A stretch of DNA of 64,000 bases from SHAN690 sp040221375 (lineage in GTDB: Bacteria > Bacteroidota > Bacteroidia > Flavobacteriales_G > Salibacteraceae), in the NCBI GenBank assembly GCA_040221375.1, contig JAVKEP010000082.1, positions 5,117-69,116 of the forward strand, in the 5' to 3' direction. The position numbers and the translations under genes are program-made. Positions 9,802-19,556 of the stretch are shown here, piece after piece. Numbering within the stretch: the stretch's first letter is position 1; every line of letters begins with the position of its first letter. The notes below the pieces were generated by a model that worked only from the letters and a program-made list of their open reading frames with translations, was not told the origin of the DNA and searched no databases.

Positions 9802-10965
9802 GTGTTGAGATCCACCTTTTTAAAACGATTGGGATGGGTCGCCTTTTGGTTGTTGCTGCTCCACTTTGTGATTGAAATCACTGGACATCACTACATCTAC
9901 AACACGCTTGGGAATACGGTTTTTCAAGGCCGACTTGGGCCTGGCATCCAAGAGTACAAGGACATGCCCAACCGTACGATCGCGAACGGCACTCCTCAGC
10001 CTTGGAAGAAATCCGATCGCTTTGGCAAGTTGTCACTCACGGAATCAGAACTGGCCTACCATAGAGAATTCCAGTCTGTCTCTTACGTCGTGATCCACCG
10101 AGACTCCCTGATCTTCGAGCAGTATTGGGATGGTTTTTCAGACACTTCTCGAAGCAATTCGTTTAGCATGGCAAAATCCATCGTCGGCTTGCTTACCGGC
10201 GTGGCCATTGAACGCGGGGAAATCAAAAGCGTGCAAGACCCGGTCTATTATTACTTGCCTCAATACGAAACGGCCTTGGGCAAGGAAATGACCATAGAGC
10301 ACTTGCTCACCATGTCGTCAGGGATCAATTTTGATGAAAGTTATATCAATCCTTTTTCTTTTCCTGCACGAGCCAATTACGGAGATGATCTAGAAGCTTT
10401 ACTTAGAAGCTATGAAGTCACCGAAACGCCTGGCGAACGCTATACCTATCAGAGTGGAACTACCCAAGTCCTCGCGTTTGTGCTCGCAAGTGCAACGAGA
10501 AGAAATCTTGCAGATTACGCCGCTGAGCACGTTTGGCAACCCATCGGCGCGGAGCATTCGGCACTCTGGTCTTTGGACAATCGCGACGGAGCCGAGAAGG
10601 CATTTTGCTGCATCAATGCCACCGCCAAGGATTTTGCCCGCATTGGAAAACTCTATCTCGATGGAGGTAGGTGGAATGGAACATCAATCGTGGATAGTGC
10701 CTACGTAGCTGCTTCTGTGGGGCTACTTGGAAACTATGTTGTCTACCCTTCTGAGAGCTATGGCTATTGCTGGTGGCTCGGAGATCACAACGGACATGAC
10801 TTTTACTTCATGCGAGGCATCAAAGGACAATACGTCTTGGTCTATCCAGCAGAAGAATTGATCGTTGTGAGAATGGGTAGAACGCGAAACGTGGGTGAAG
10901 GAAAAGAACATCCCGAGGATGTATATGACTACCTCGACATGGGCTTAAGAATGATCAGAGAATGA
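9802..10965 (+). CDS. Serine hydrolase, beta-lactamase fold (NylB/EstB-like)
   Basis: Begins with GTG three bases after the isomerase stop; 387 residues. One N-terminal membrane segment (about residues 10-30) anchors a periplasmic beta-lactamase-fold domain. The catalytic SxxK is SMAK (Ser122, Lys125) and the second motif is Y-Q-S (Tyr216-Ser218), an arrangement close to the 6-aminohexanoate-dimer hydrolase branch of this superfamily rather than true beta-lactamases. The substrate cannot be inferred: an ester, amide or small peptide are all possible. Its last codon overlaps the next gene's ATG in an ATGA junction, so the two are probably translated together. Confidence 0.82.
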   Translation: MLRSTFLKRLGWVAFWLLLLHFVIEITGHHYIYNTLGNTVFQGRLGPGIQEYKDMPNRTIANGTPQPWKKSDRFGKLSLTESELAYHREFQSVSYVVIHRDSLIFEQYWDGFSDTSRSNSFSMAKSIVGLLTGVAIERGEIKSVQDPVYYYLPQYETALGKEMTIEHLLTMSSGINFDESYINPFSFPARANYGDDLEALLRSYEVTETPGERYTYQSGTTQVLAFVLASATRRNLADYAAEHVWQPIGAEHSALWSLDNRDGAEKAFCCINATAKDFARIGKLYLDGGRWNGTSIVDSAYVAASVGLLGNYVVYPSESYGYCWWLGDHNGHDFYFMRGIKGQYVLVYPAEELIVVRMGRTRNVGEGKEHPEDVYDYLDMGLRMIRE

Positions 10966-11363
10966 AAGACGACATCGATTTTCCGAAAGTCGAGCAGGTA
11001 GGAGTGTGCGCTGTGCCTCACGACGCAGAAGAAATGAAAACGTGGAAAGTGCACATCATCAACCTATTGGACGAACCCATTACCAATGTCTTGGTATCGA
11101 CCCGAGGATACGCAAAGAAAAACGACGATCAAGTCAGCACCTCGGAGCTGCGCCATTTTTTCGAAGACGTTCAATCCAAATCATCCAGGCCGATTGAAGT
11201 GATTCCACAAGATTTGATTGGACTGAATAACCAGTATTGGGTTAGTTTTTACATAGGCCGGACCATCTACGACAAGAAATTTATCTTTCTGCCGGATACA
11301 TTGCTGGAGAAGAACCTCGTTGATCTTCCGGTGATGGAAGAGAAGGGCATTTTAATTCTTTGA
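10962..11363 (+). CDS. Conserved Bacteroidota protein of unknown function, 133 aa
   Basis: A small soluble protein with no signal peptide, membrane segment or catalytic motif that I recognise. It looks like a single beta-rich domain: an opening DFPKVEQVGV, a central region predicted as strands, and a closing motif near LPVMEEKGILIL. I recall similar proteins across Flavobacteriia, sometimes mislabelled in databases as a phenylalanyl-tRNA synthetase subunit; nothing here supports that name. Its start overlaps the hydrolase stop (ATGA), and its own stop lies two bases before the exonuclease ATG, so it sits inside a tightly coupled operon. Confidence 0.75.
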   Translation: MKDDIDFPKVEQVGVCAVPHDAEEMKTWKVHIINLLDEPITNVLVSTRGYAKKNDDQVSTSELRHFFEDVQSKSSRPIEVIPQDLIGLNNQYWVSFYIGRTIYDKKFIFLPDTLLEKNLVDLPVMEEKGILIL

Positions 11364-11365
11364 CC

Positions 11366-12076
11366 ATGCATTTGAGCAATATTTTATTCCTTGACATCGA
11401 AACAGTCCCACAGTACCCGGACTTCGAGAAAGCAGAAGAGACCTATCAAAAGCTCTGGGAGGACAAGGCGAAATTTCTCATCAAATCAGAAGAGGATACG
11501 CCGGCATCTGTGTTTGAACGTGCTGGCATCTACGCCGAGTTTGGAAAGATCGTTTGCATCTCTGTAGGCATCATCAATGACCGCGGCCCGAAGCGTGAGC
11601 TGCGGATCAAATCCTACGCAAATGAGGATGAGGGAACACTTCTAAAAGAATTTTCTAGCCTGCTCGACAAGCATTTCAGCGGCGACGAGCATCTGATGTG
11701 CGGACACAACGGCAAAGAATTTGACTTCCCCTACATCGCGAGAAGGATGCTCATCCACGGAATGTCTTTGCCCAGAATCCTAGACATAGCCGGAAAGAAA
11801 CCTTGGGAAATAAAGCATCTAGACACCATGCAGATGTGGAAGTTTGGCGACTTCAAGAATTTCACGAGCCTCAAATTGCTAGCGCACGTATTCGGATTGC
11901 CAACCCCAAAAGATGACATCGATGGAAGCCAAGTTGCCGGCGTATTCTGGGAAGAAAAAAACCTGGAAAGAATCGTTACCTACTGCGAAAAGGATGTAGT
12001 CACGCTCGTACAAGTATTCTTGCGGATGAATCAGATGCCGATGCTGTCTGCTGAAGAATTGGGAGTGGAGGAGTAA
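11366..12076 (+). CDS. Predicted 3'-5' exonuclease, DEDDy family (PolB exo-like)
   Basis: RNase H-fold exonuclease of 236 residues, resembling the stand-alone 3'-5' exonuclease group related to the proofreading domain of family B DNA polymerases. The DEDDy residues are visible: DIET in FLDIETVPQ (motif I), the Asp in HNGKEFDFP (motif II), and YCEKDV (motif III, Tyr type). ATG 11366 is preferred to an upstream in-frame TTG that overlaps the preceding stop. It is the last gene of the isomerase operon. A role in DNA or RNA end trimming is inferred. It converges on porU with 56 bases between stops. Confidence 0.83.
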   Translation: MHLSNILFLDIETVPQYPDFEKAEETYQKLWEDKAKFLIKSEEDTPASVFERAGIYAEFGKIVCISVGIINDRGPKRELRIKSYANEDEGTLLKEFSSLLDKHFSGDEHLMCGHNGKEFDFPYIARRMLIHGMSLPRILDIAGKKPWEIKHLDTMQMWKFGDFKNFTSLKLLAHVFGLPTPKDDIDGSQVAGVFWEEKNLERIVTYCEKDVVTLVQVFLRMNQMPMLSAEELGVEE

Positions 12077-12132
12077 GAAGACTGTCGATCTGGGACTCGG
12101 TTCTCTTATGGTCGATCCAAGAGCAAGTTACA

Positions 12133-15100
12133 TTACCGAAACAAATACATCTTCCCGAACTCTTTTCGGAAGTACTGATCAGCGGCCGTTTCGCGTCGGT
12201 CGATTTCTTCTCCGTTGACCTTCATTATGACGCGATAGAGATATACCCCATTCGCCAATCGATCACCGAATTCATCGCGGCCATCCCAAGCGTAGTCTGA
12301 CATATTACGACCAATGTGAATCGGCCCCAACTCATCTTTGGTGATCTCTCGCACCACTTTACCCGTGACGGTCATAATCTGAATCGTAAACACATCAGGG
12401 ATGCTTGTACCTGTTAACGTGAAGACGAAACGCGTAGAAGTGCTGAACGGATTGGGGTAGTTCACGACGTGAGTGACTGAACTCTTATTGATGACCTCAA
12501 ACTCAATTGTGTAGGCCTCATCACCGCTTTCATTGCCAGAGGCATCTCGGCCCATCACACGAAGCTGATACTTGCCATCTTTCAACGCAATCTTTGGTTG
12601 GTATGTAATGCGCGCCTTGTTTTGGGCAGAGGTGGCGGGCTCGAAAAACATGATTTCTTGTCCGTTTGCATAAAAGGGAATGCGTCGCTCGATGCTACTC
12701 GGATCGGTCAGAAAGACATCGAAGGAAGAGGTATCATCCATCAACAAAACGGTGTTCTCATCCTTCAATTCCATGACAATTTCAGGAACAGGGGAAACGA
12801 TGTCTCCATTCAATATATGCACGCCATCAAAGGTCACGTCGAGCAAGGGGTTTTTTCGGTCAGACTCGATGGAGACGCTGAGAAAAGCAGTGTTGTTAAA
12901 CCGATACTGCTCGCGGTGCCAATTTTCTCCTTGGGGGTTCACTTCCATGTAGAAAACATAGCGCCCGGATAAGCCTTGCGACGCAAAGGCTACCGAATCA
13001 AAGATCACTTCACCCGCAGCAGCTGAAGCATACTTCACTTCCATCTCTTCCATTAATTCTCCATCGCTATTTACATACCAATAACGTACGCTGAATTCGC
13101 CCATGGAGTAATCGCTGATGTTTTCCATCGCAATGCCAAAGTGTAAATTCGATCCAGCATTCAATTGCTCATTGGCTTGCAGCGTTTGCCCTTTGATGGG
13201 GTTGATGGCCATATCTGGCGCGGGATCGTATAGTATGTGCCAGTTGCGCAGTTGGCCCGCTGTGAGGAAGCTGTTGTCTTCGGTGTTGAACTCCATTTGC
13301 AAATATGGAAATGAGTCGATGGCGATCCCGTCTAAATCAATGCTACCAGCGGTGGTTAAGGTTTGATAAGGCAATACGCTGGAACTGCCATCATCCTTGG
13401 ATATCGTCGCTGTATTGAGGTCTCCAACAGATGCGTCCAAGGAGCCAGATTTGAAATGAGCCGAAGACCAATCCATCGCTGGACCAATAACGGGAGCGTT
13501 CATGGACCCCTGCCGAAAATTTGAGAAGAGCTTTCGGCTTAACTTGATCACAGCGTTGGCTGAGGAACCTATCACTTCTTTGGACGTGTTCGGATATCCT
13601 TTTTTGACCAAGAAAATGTAGGGCAATTGATCTCCGGCATCGCGGATAGAATCAGCGCCAAGGGATTCGAAATACTGCAAGTGCGCCTCAGACCAATGGT
13701 TGGTGTCATTAAACAAGCCTCGAAGCTGCGTGTAGATCAACAAGTACTGTCCGTCTTCCACTTCATTTTGAAGCATGTTGATCATGGAATTCATGTGGTT
13801 GGCATTGGTAATGCTGAACGTAAAGAAATACTCCACACGAGATCGGTGCGCTGGACCGTTGTTGCTGTTGCCGAATTGCTTATCGGCATTCTCGTAGTTC
13901 CCCGACGTCCCTATTCCATAGGTGCCCCAGGGCTTAAGGTCCATCGAATCGATGACCACTACTGCCATGCCGGGATTCACGGATGCGATCCCGTACTCGC
14001 CCAATGGCGCCGATTGGCCATCCAATGAGTAGAAATTGTTGTTGTAATCCAACGGTGAGGGGTTGCCGATCACTTGCACGAAGAGGTCGCGGCTCGATTC
14101 CGTAAAATCCAGTTGCCTTTGGGTGCGATCGTACTGAAGGAAATCACGCGGATTGCTCTTGTACTGAAAGAAATGATCCTGCCCCCAACCAACCGCATCG
14201 TTTATGACTTGAAATGAGAATTCCCGCCATTTAGAAGTGTCGTTCGCTGGAGCTACCCGCCAGAAGAAGACCGTGCTGTCTTGAAAACCTTCCGCATTCA
14301 ACCCTGGTGTCCACTCAATCACAGCACCGCGCTGAGTGATTTGGGTCGATTTCATAAACGAGCTCGAATAACGATCTGTAGTGTCGATCTGAATCTGATA
14401 CTCCGCTTCAGGAAGCATTGGAAAACCCGTGTTGGCGCGAAGCGTGATGTCGAAATCAGGCACCACTCCAAAGTTGTAAGGATACACCGGAAAGATGTCT
14501 GAACTGGACACATTGAAGGTGAGCGACGAGATGATGTTGTTCGCGCTTTCGATGTACTCTGGAATGAGGTCCAAGGGCTGATCAACTTCAATGATCAGTC
14601 GATTTTCTCCGGCCGAAACCTGGGGCAGGGTAGCAAATCGAAAAATGACGTCTTCTTCATAATTCAACCCAGCCAATTCTTTGGTTTCGATGATTTCTTG
14701 CTCGTTTGGGAGTACACGCCTCACCGTAATGGAGAATGGATCCGTCACGCTTCTCCCAATGTTTGACAGGGTCACGATGACATCAAAAGAATCGAGGTCG
14801 GTGGTGATGTTCCGCGGCTTGAACCGTACATCTGCTCCGTGCAGCGGATCGTTGACCGTGATCTCAGGTTTGTCGTGCGGGTAAATCTTCAGCGCTGGAT
14901 CTCCATGAAGGGTCATTTCTATCGCAATGGAGGCGTTTTGCTCGTCGCCGAGCATGTCATCGCACGTGGCCTTCATCTGCTCCCCAATCGAGGCTCCATA
15001 GTTTGTGCTCGCAAGGTGCCTGTAAAACACTTGGGTGTAGTTGTTCAACGCCGTTTCAAAACTCAAGTCGGGTGTTGCCAGAAAGGCGATGGAACCTTCG

Positions 15101-17229
15101 TTGGGCGTGAATACGTACTGCTCAGATACGCTGGCTACGGCATTCACCGGAAGATGGATGTTGCCGGAGAAACAAGAATTGGCAATGACCACTGGGTAGC
15201 GTCCCTGATTCTCCCAGAGCGTCGGGTCGTCTACGCTGAGGTCAAAACTATTGCCCGAGGCGTGCCCGAAGAAGGTCATGATGGCTGGACCCGATTTGAT
15301 GAGCGCGCGCACGCTGTCGGTGTTTAATTGTTCAATCACATTGCCACTGGTCTTGCTAAACAAAAAGACCTTTCCACCAAACAAACTGTCTTCCACGTGC
15401 GCTTGGTAGCCGCTTAGGTAACTTTTAAAGCGGTTGTTTTCTCCCACATCGTCGCCACCTGCGAAGTGGAGGATGTGCTTTTGCGACTGGCGATTATCGA
15501 GGGTGTAAGGATTGAGTAAAGTGTTTTGTGACTTTTCAAAGTCCCTGATTTTGCTCAGGTAGGTAGTGATTTCTTGCCCTTCACGCGCCGCCAACCGTCC
15601 TGTAGGAACTGCTGGAACATGTTTCTTCTCTCCGTTTAATCCAGCCGTAAGCAGGACGTCCGAAACGGGATATCCCATGGCAGGTACCAAGGTGTTGCGC
15701 TGGTGATTCGCATTCTTTCGCATGGTCTTTTCTTCGATGGACTTTCCTAAAACAAACAAGGAGCTAGGAGGGGATGGCCATTCAGCGATGGCGTAGTCTA
15801 TAAAATTCCGAATCGCGATGGGGTGCTTGCGCACGCCGTAAGAGAACTGGTCGTACAGCGTTTCAATATCCAACAGCACGACGTTGTAATCTGTCGCTCG
15901 ATACGAGGCATAGCTCTGTGCCTGAGCCATTAATGAACCGTGGGAAATGATCACGTAGGCATCGGCTACGGCTATATCGGCTGGGTCAGAAAATACGACC
16001 TGCGAAAGATCGTCGGCTAGCAAGGATTGAATGGCATTGGAAGCGGCGAGGTAAAATGGCCGTCGTACTCCAGGTGCTATGTTGCACTGCACCGTGCCCG
16101 TGGTGGTATTGTGATTTACCTCGATGCGCTTGTGCTGGCCGAGGTCGTAAAGGTGACCCGTGGAGACGGTGGTGAAATCCGTCGCCGAAAACGAAACTTC
16201 CGCTGCGTTGGCAGGTACTTCAAACGCAATCGCACTGGCGCCATCCATGGCCAACGTACGTGGATAGGTTAGCTTGATGTAGGCGCATGCGCTGTAATCA
16301 GAGGTCGTGTTTAATGGAGAAATTGTTGTGTTGGTTCTCAGACGAACCGTAGTTGTGCTTCCGATCAGGTTCTTAGCAATCGACCACGATTCTTGTAGGT
16401 ATGCATAAGAACTGTAGAGTAAGTTGTCAATTACCGTAAAGCCATTGCCATTGTCGGTACTGACCTCGAGGTGGTGCGCTTCTGACCCACCGGCGCCATT
16501 ATTGACTCCGCCTACTGCAATTTCTAATGTGCTCGTCGGAGCGCTGGCTTGGTTGAATGCATGCGGCGTATTGAACGCGAAGGGAGCGAGCGAAGGCGTG
16601 TTCCCACTGTTGTAACCAAAGTTCCCGCTCATCCATCCCTTGCCACCCACGTACGTGCCCGGAGGAACACCTCCTCCTAGATCCTTGCCTTTCTGATAGG
16701 CGCTGTTGTAGATCTTGACCTCTTCTTTCCAAACATAAGAGAGCGATTGTCCCGAAGGCGCTGCCAAAGGAACCGGAGCATATCTAAAAGCAGAAGCCGC
16801 TCCGGAAGGGTCCCAGGTAATGTAGTAGGAAGCGGTGTCGTTGTAAAGACTGTAGTACGGATTGGTGTGCTTTTCTGGGCTAGGGTAGAAGGATGCGTCC
16901 AGCCAACCATCATTTCCTTGGGCATAAAACTCAAGGTAGTCACCCGTATCAAACGAACCATCGTCTTGACCTTCTACGTGGATGTATTGCTCTTCACCAC
17001 GACCAAAGACTTGAACTGATCGGGGGTCTACATTGGCTATGTCGACTCCTACGGCATCCAAGGCGTCGCTCAGTGCAACATCGCTGATGCTGTAGAGTCC
17101 ATCGGAAGCTATGCGTACTTCAAGGTAAGTGCGGGCAGGGTCATAGTCGATCCATGCATTGGCATGGGACTGGGCATACGCCGCGTGGCCCAGGAAGGCA
17201 AGTCCTATGGCGGCCCAGAATCGTTTCAT
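12133..17229 (-). CDS. porU: Type IX secretion system sortase PorU
   Basis: Surface peptidase that removes C-terminal sorting domains from T9SS cargo and links the cargo to the outer surface. At 1698 residues it is larger than the roughly 1150-1300 I expect from characterised homologues. A signal peptide (ending AYAQ) leads into a long beta-rich region, then a gingipain-type C25 peptidase domain with catalytic His656 in FGHASGN and Cys686 in NSCFSGN. A long Ig-like section follows, and the end is a FlgD-type fold starting at NYPNPF. The ATG overlaps the stop of upstream porV by four bases (ATGA), the usual porV-porU coupling. The extra length is in the beta-rich regions after the peptidase. 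Confidence 0.93.
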   Translation of the reverse strand: MKRFWAAIGLAFLGHAAYAQSHANAWIDYDPARTYLEVRIASDGLYSISDVALSDALDAVGVDIANVDPRSVQVFGRGEEQYIHVEGQDDGSFDTGDYLEFYAQGNDGWLDASFYPSPEKHTNPYYSLYNDTASYYITWDPSGAASAFRYAPVPLAAPSGQSLSYVWKEEVKIYNSAYQKGKDLGGGVPPGTYVGGKGWMSGNFGYNSGNTPSLAPFAFNTPHAFNQASAPTSTLEIAVGGVNNGAGGSEAHHLEVSTDNGNGFTVIDNLLYSSYAYLQESWSIAKNLIGSTTTVRLRTNTTISPLNTTSDYSACAYIKLTYPRTLAMDGASAIAFEVPANAAEVSFSATDFTTVSTGHLYDLGQHKRIEVNHNTTTGTVQCNIAPGVRRPFYLAASNAIQSLLADDLSQVVFSDPADIAVADAYVIISHGSLMAQAQSYASYRATDYNVVLLDIETLYDQFSYGVRKHPIAIRNFIDYAIAEWPSPPSSLFVLGKSIEEKTMRKNANHQRNTLVPAMGYPVSDVLLTAGLNGEKKHVPAVPTGRLAAREGQEITTYLSKIRDFEKSQNTLLNPYTLDNRQSQKHILHFAGGDDVGENNRFKSYLSGYQAHVEDSLFGGKVFLFSKTSGNVIEQLNTDSVRALIKSGPAIMTFFGHASGNSFDLSVDDPTLWENQGRYPVVIANSCFSGNIHLPVNAVASVSEQYVFTPNEGSIAFLATPDLSFETALNNYTQVFYRHLASTNYGASIGEQMKATCDDMLGDEQNASIAIEMTLHGDPALKIYPHDKPEITVNDPLHGADVRFKPRNITTDLDSFDVIVTLSNIGRSVTDPFSITVRRVLPNEQEIIETKELAGLNYEEDVIFRFATLPQVSAGENRLIIEVDQPLDLIPEYIESANNIISSLTFNVSSSDIFPVYPYNFGVVPDFDITLRANTGFPMLPEAEYQIQIDTTDRYSSSFMKSTQITQRGAVIEWTPGLNAEGFQDSTVFFWRVAPANDTSKWREFSFQVINDAVGWGQDHFFQYKSNPRDFLQYDRTQRQLDFTESSRDLFVQVIGNPSPLDYNNNFYSLDGQSAPLGEYGIASVNPGMAVVVIDSMDLKPWGTYGIGTSGNYENADKQFGNSNNGPAHRSRVEYFFTFSITNANHMNSMINMLQNEVEDGQYLLIYTQLRGLFNDTNHWSEAHLQYFESLGADSIRDAGDQLPYIFLVKKGYPNTSKEVIGSSANAVIKLSRKLFSNFRQGSMNAPVIGPAMDWSSAHFKSGSLDASVGDLNTATISKDDGSSSVLPYQTLTTAGSIDLDGIAIDSFPYLQMEFNTEDNSFLTAGQLRNWHILYDPAPDMAINPIKGQTLQANEQLNAGSNLHFGIAMENISDYSMGEFSVRYWYVNSDGELMEEMEVKYASAAAGEVIFDSVAFASQGLSGRYVFYMEVNPQGENWHREQYRFNNTAFLSVSIESDRKNPLLDVTFDGVHILNGDIVSPVPEIVMELKDENTVLLMDDTSSFDVFLTDPSSIERRIPFYANGQEIMFFEPATSAQNKARITYQPKIALKDGKYQLRVMGRDASGNESGDEAYTIEFEVINKSSVTHVVNYPNPFSTSTRFVFTLTGTSIPDVFTIQIMTVTGKVVREITKDELGPIHIGRNMSDYAWDGRDEFGDRLANGVYLYRVIMKVNGEEIDRRETAADQYFRKEFGKMYLFR

Positions 17230-18308
17230 CCAGACTTTTTATTGATCGCAATGCGCAAGCTGAACACATTGGAGTACAAGGCAACGCTTTGATCACCGAT
17301 GTCGGTCAAGGCGTAGTCAATGCTCACCGTTTCTTTCAATTGCACGCCAATGCCAATGTTGGGCTGAAAGGTGTACTCGTAGTAGTTCCCAATCTCAGCT
17401 TTGATCCGCTGAAAATTGCCAATGCCAGCGCGCAAGTACACGATGTCCATGTAGTCGATTTCTATCCCCAAATTTGGATCGATGCTGATCGGGTCTCCAC
17501 TGATCAATACGTTTCTTTTTCCATCGGTGGTGATGTCAACGTTGACTTCTGCTAAAATGCCTACCCGATCTTGGATGCTGAATTCCCGCGCGGCACCAAG
17601 GACGAGCTTTGGCAAGGTGATTTCCAATCCGTTCGAAGGAATTTCGTTGTCCGTCGCCTGGAATACGGCTACGGTTGTGCTGTCCAAATCAAAGCTCCAA
17701 GAATTAAAAGTGGACGTGATGTCCCGGCCCATGGCGCCAAATTTCCAGCCTTTGTACTTGTACTGCGCTCCGATGTCCAAACCAAATCCCCATGCCTTTG
17801 CCATGTTGCCGATTTGTCGATAGACCACCTTGGCGTTACCACCGGCGGTTAATCCGTCGATGCCTAAATCGCGTGCATAGGAAACGAGAAAAGCATAATC
17901 TGCGGCTGAGAACGACGTGATTCGATCATAATTGACCTGTCCGTTTTGGTCGATGAGGTCTGTCGTATTCGGAATGTCGTCTACTCCAAAGCGAACAAAA
18001 CTAAACGCCAAGGCGCTGCTGCTGTCGATCTTGGTTGCCACTCCGGCGTAATCGTATTTAGCGATTCCGGCAAAGTATTCGGCGTGCTGGGCAGAAACCT
18101 GAAGGTCGTTGTTGATGCCTACCAATCCTGCAGGGTTCCAGTAGGCCGACGTAACGTCACTGACGGAAGCCACCTGGGATTTACTCATCGCCAAGCCACG
18201 TGCGCCCACACCAATGCTTAAGAATTCATTGCTGTATTTTGGCGCTTGCGCCAACGAGCTGCTCGCCCATGCAAGGGAGAAAATGAGGGTCGCTATAAGA
18301 TACTTCAT
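17226..18308 (-). CDS. porV: Type IX secretion outer-membrane protein PorV
   Basis: Outer-membrane beta-barrel (FadL-like fold) of 360 residues that shuttles T9SS cargo from the translocon to the PorU attachment complex. It has a clear signal peptide ending SSSLAQA. The mature protein opens with the PorV signature FLSIGVGARGLAMS followed by SAYWNPAGL. Alternating hydrophobic strands run to the C-terminus. First gene of the porV-porU operon, with its stop overlapping the porU ATG. A TACATTTG promoter box lies ten bases before its start. Confidence 0.95.
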   Translation of the reverse strand: MKYLIATLIFSLAWASSSLAQAPKYSNEFLSIGVGARGLAMSKSQVASVSDVTSAYWNPAGLVGINNDLQVSAQHAEYFAGIAKYDYAGVATKIDSSSALAFSFVRFGVDDIPNTTDLIDQNGQVNYDRITSFSAADYAFLVSYARDLGIDGLTAGGNAKVVYRQIGNMAKAWGFGLDIGAQYKYKGWKFGAMGRDITSTFNSWSFDLDSTTVAVFQATDNEIPSNGLEITLPKLVLGAAREFSIQDRVGILAEVNVDITTDGKRNVLISGDPISIDPNLGIEIDYMDIVYLRAGIGNFQRIKAEIGNYYEYTFQPNIGIGVQLKETVSIDYALTDIGDQSVALYSNVFSLRIAINKKSG

Positions 18309-18318
18309 GGCTGTGATT

Positions 18319-18326
18319 CAAATGTA
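18319..18326 (-). promoter_or_regulatory. -7 promoter box of porV-porU
   Basis: The minus strand reads TACATTTG, an exact consensus match, ten bases before the porV ATG. It shares a 111-base divergent region with the pssA promoter. Confidence 0.68.
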
Positions 18327-18404
18327 CGAGATAAACGTGTGTTCGGTTGGTCTAACTAACTCATGTTTGAACGATAAATTGCCCACTGTGGGCCATGAAA
18401 CAGA

Positions 18405-18412
18405 TATCTTTG
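18405..18412 (+). promoter_or_regulatory. -7 promoter box of pssA-purS
   Basis: Reads TATCTTTG, an exact consensus match, seven bases before ATG 18420. Confidence 0.72.
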
Positions 18413-18419
18413 GTCGTTC

Positions 18420-19310
18420 ATGAGACAGGCAATTCGATTCATTCCGAACCTTTTCACGCTTGGCAATCTGTACTGTGGATTCATGGCGCTCGTGCACATT
18501 GCACGTGAAGAGATGATCACTGCGGTAGTCTTTGTTGCGGTAGCCTTGGTCCTTGATTTTTTAGATGGTTTCGTGGCAAGGGCACTGAGCGCGCAAAGCG
18601 AGCTGGGGGTGCAATTGGACAGTCTGGCCGATTTGGTCACCTCGGGCATCGTTCCAGGGTTCATTCTTTATCAGATGATCGTGATCAATGAAGGTTACTA
18701 CTTTGTGGGCGTGGGCGAATGGCCGTTGAGCGTGATGATCAATGCCTCTGTTGCCGCGTTGATTCCATTGGCCGCCGCATATCGATTAGCAAAATTCAAC
18801 CTACTCGAGAACCATGCATCGCATTTTGAAGGCCTTCCAACCCCAGCCATGACCATGGTAGTAGTAGGTATTCCGCTCGTGTTGGAAGCCAACTATCATT
18901 TGAATTTTTACTCCCCTCTTTCCAATGCATTTGTAGAAGTGCTCGGAACCGAACGGCGCTGGGACGCATCAGACATTTGGCTGGTAAAAGGCATGTTCAA
19001 CACGCTCACTTATCAAGTACTTGCAGTGTTTTTAAGCCTGATGATGGTTTCGAACATTCCCATGCTTTCATTGAAATTGAAAGGCTGGTCTTGGGCTGCC
19101 AATAAATGGAGCTACGCCATCCTGATATGGGCCGTCTTGTGCTATCTCATTTTTATCATTCCTTACATCAGCTTCGGACCCATTGAATACGGGACCATTG
19201 ATTATTTGATCTTGCCAATATTCATGGCTGGATATTTCCTCCTTTCATTCATTTATGCCACCTTTGACGCCTCAAAAAGCAAGCCCAAAGCAGATGAAAT
19301 TCAAAGCTGA
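18420..19310 (+). CDS. pssA: CDP-diacylglycerol--serine O-phosphatidyltransferase
   Basis: Membrane enzyme making phosphatidylserine, the precursor of phosphatidylethanolamine, from CDP-diacylglycerol and serine. The CDP-alcohol phosphatidyltransferase signature DG..AR........G...D...D is intact (DGFVAR through LDSLAD). About eight hydrophobic segments are visible. At 296 residues it is longer than the roughly 240 typical of the family; the extra part is a pair of C-terminal membrane helices plus a short charged tail. The 3' end overlaps purS by 17 bases. Confidence 0.9.
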   Translation: MRQAIRFIPNLFTLGNLYCGFMALVHIAREEMITAVVFVAVALVLDFLDGFVARALSAQSELGVQLDSLADLVTSGIVPGFILYQMIVINEGYYFVGVGEWPLSVMINASVAALIPLAAAYRLAKFNLLENHASHFEGLPTPAMTMVVVGIPLVLEANYHLNFYSPLSNAFVEVLGTERRWDASDIWLVKGMFNTLTYQVLAVFLSLMMVSNIPMLSLKLKGWSWAANKWSYAILIWAVLCYLIFIIPYISFGPIEYGTIDYLILPIFMAGYFLLSFIYATFDASKSKPKADEIQS

Positions 19311-19554
19311 GATCGACATCATGCCGCATGACAACCTCCTTGACCCTCAGGGAAAAGCGGTATCTGCAACCATGACCAATCTAGGTCTGAACGAAATTTC
19401 AAACGTGCGAATCGGTAAGCACGTTCAACTGGAAGTAGAGGCTGCAGACGAAGCCGCTGCGGGGGCCAAGGTCGAAGAAGCGTGCAAGAATTTGCTTTGC
19501 AACGTGATCATGGAACGGTATTCATTCCATCTTCAAGCGTTAGAGACGGCTTAG
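19294..19554 (+). CDS. purS: Phosphoribosylformylglycinamidine synthase subunit PurS
   Basis: Small dimeric subunit (86 residues) of the three-part FGAM synthase, where PurS bridges PurL and PurQ and helps move ammonia. The pattern LDPQGKAV, ISNVRIGKH and LEVEA fits PurS, with the ferredoxin-like fold expected. The start is ATG 19294 inside the end of pssA; a longer in-frame start adds 13 residues that do not fit the family. Overlap with pssA suggests translational coupling. purL and purQ are not in the window. The stop lies two bases from the stop of convergent lptB. Confidence 0.88.
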   Translation: MKFKAEIDIMPHDNLLDPQGKAVSATMTNLGLNEISNVRIGKHVQLEVEAADEAAAGAKVEEACKNLLCNVIMERYSFHLQALETA

Positions 19555-19556
19555 GA

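Noticed and set aside
14839..15327. A 162-codon open frame on the plus strand inside porU
   Set aside because: It is antisense to the catalytic region of porU, has no recognisable domain, and its codon pattern mirrors that of the real gene.
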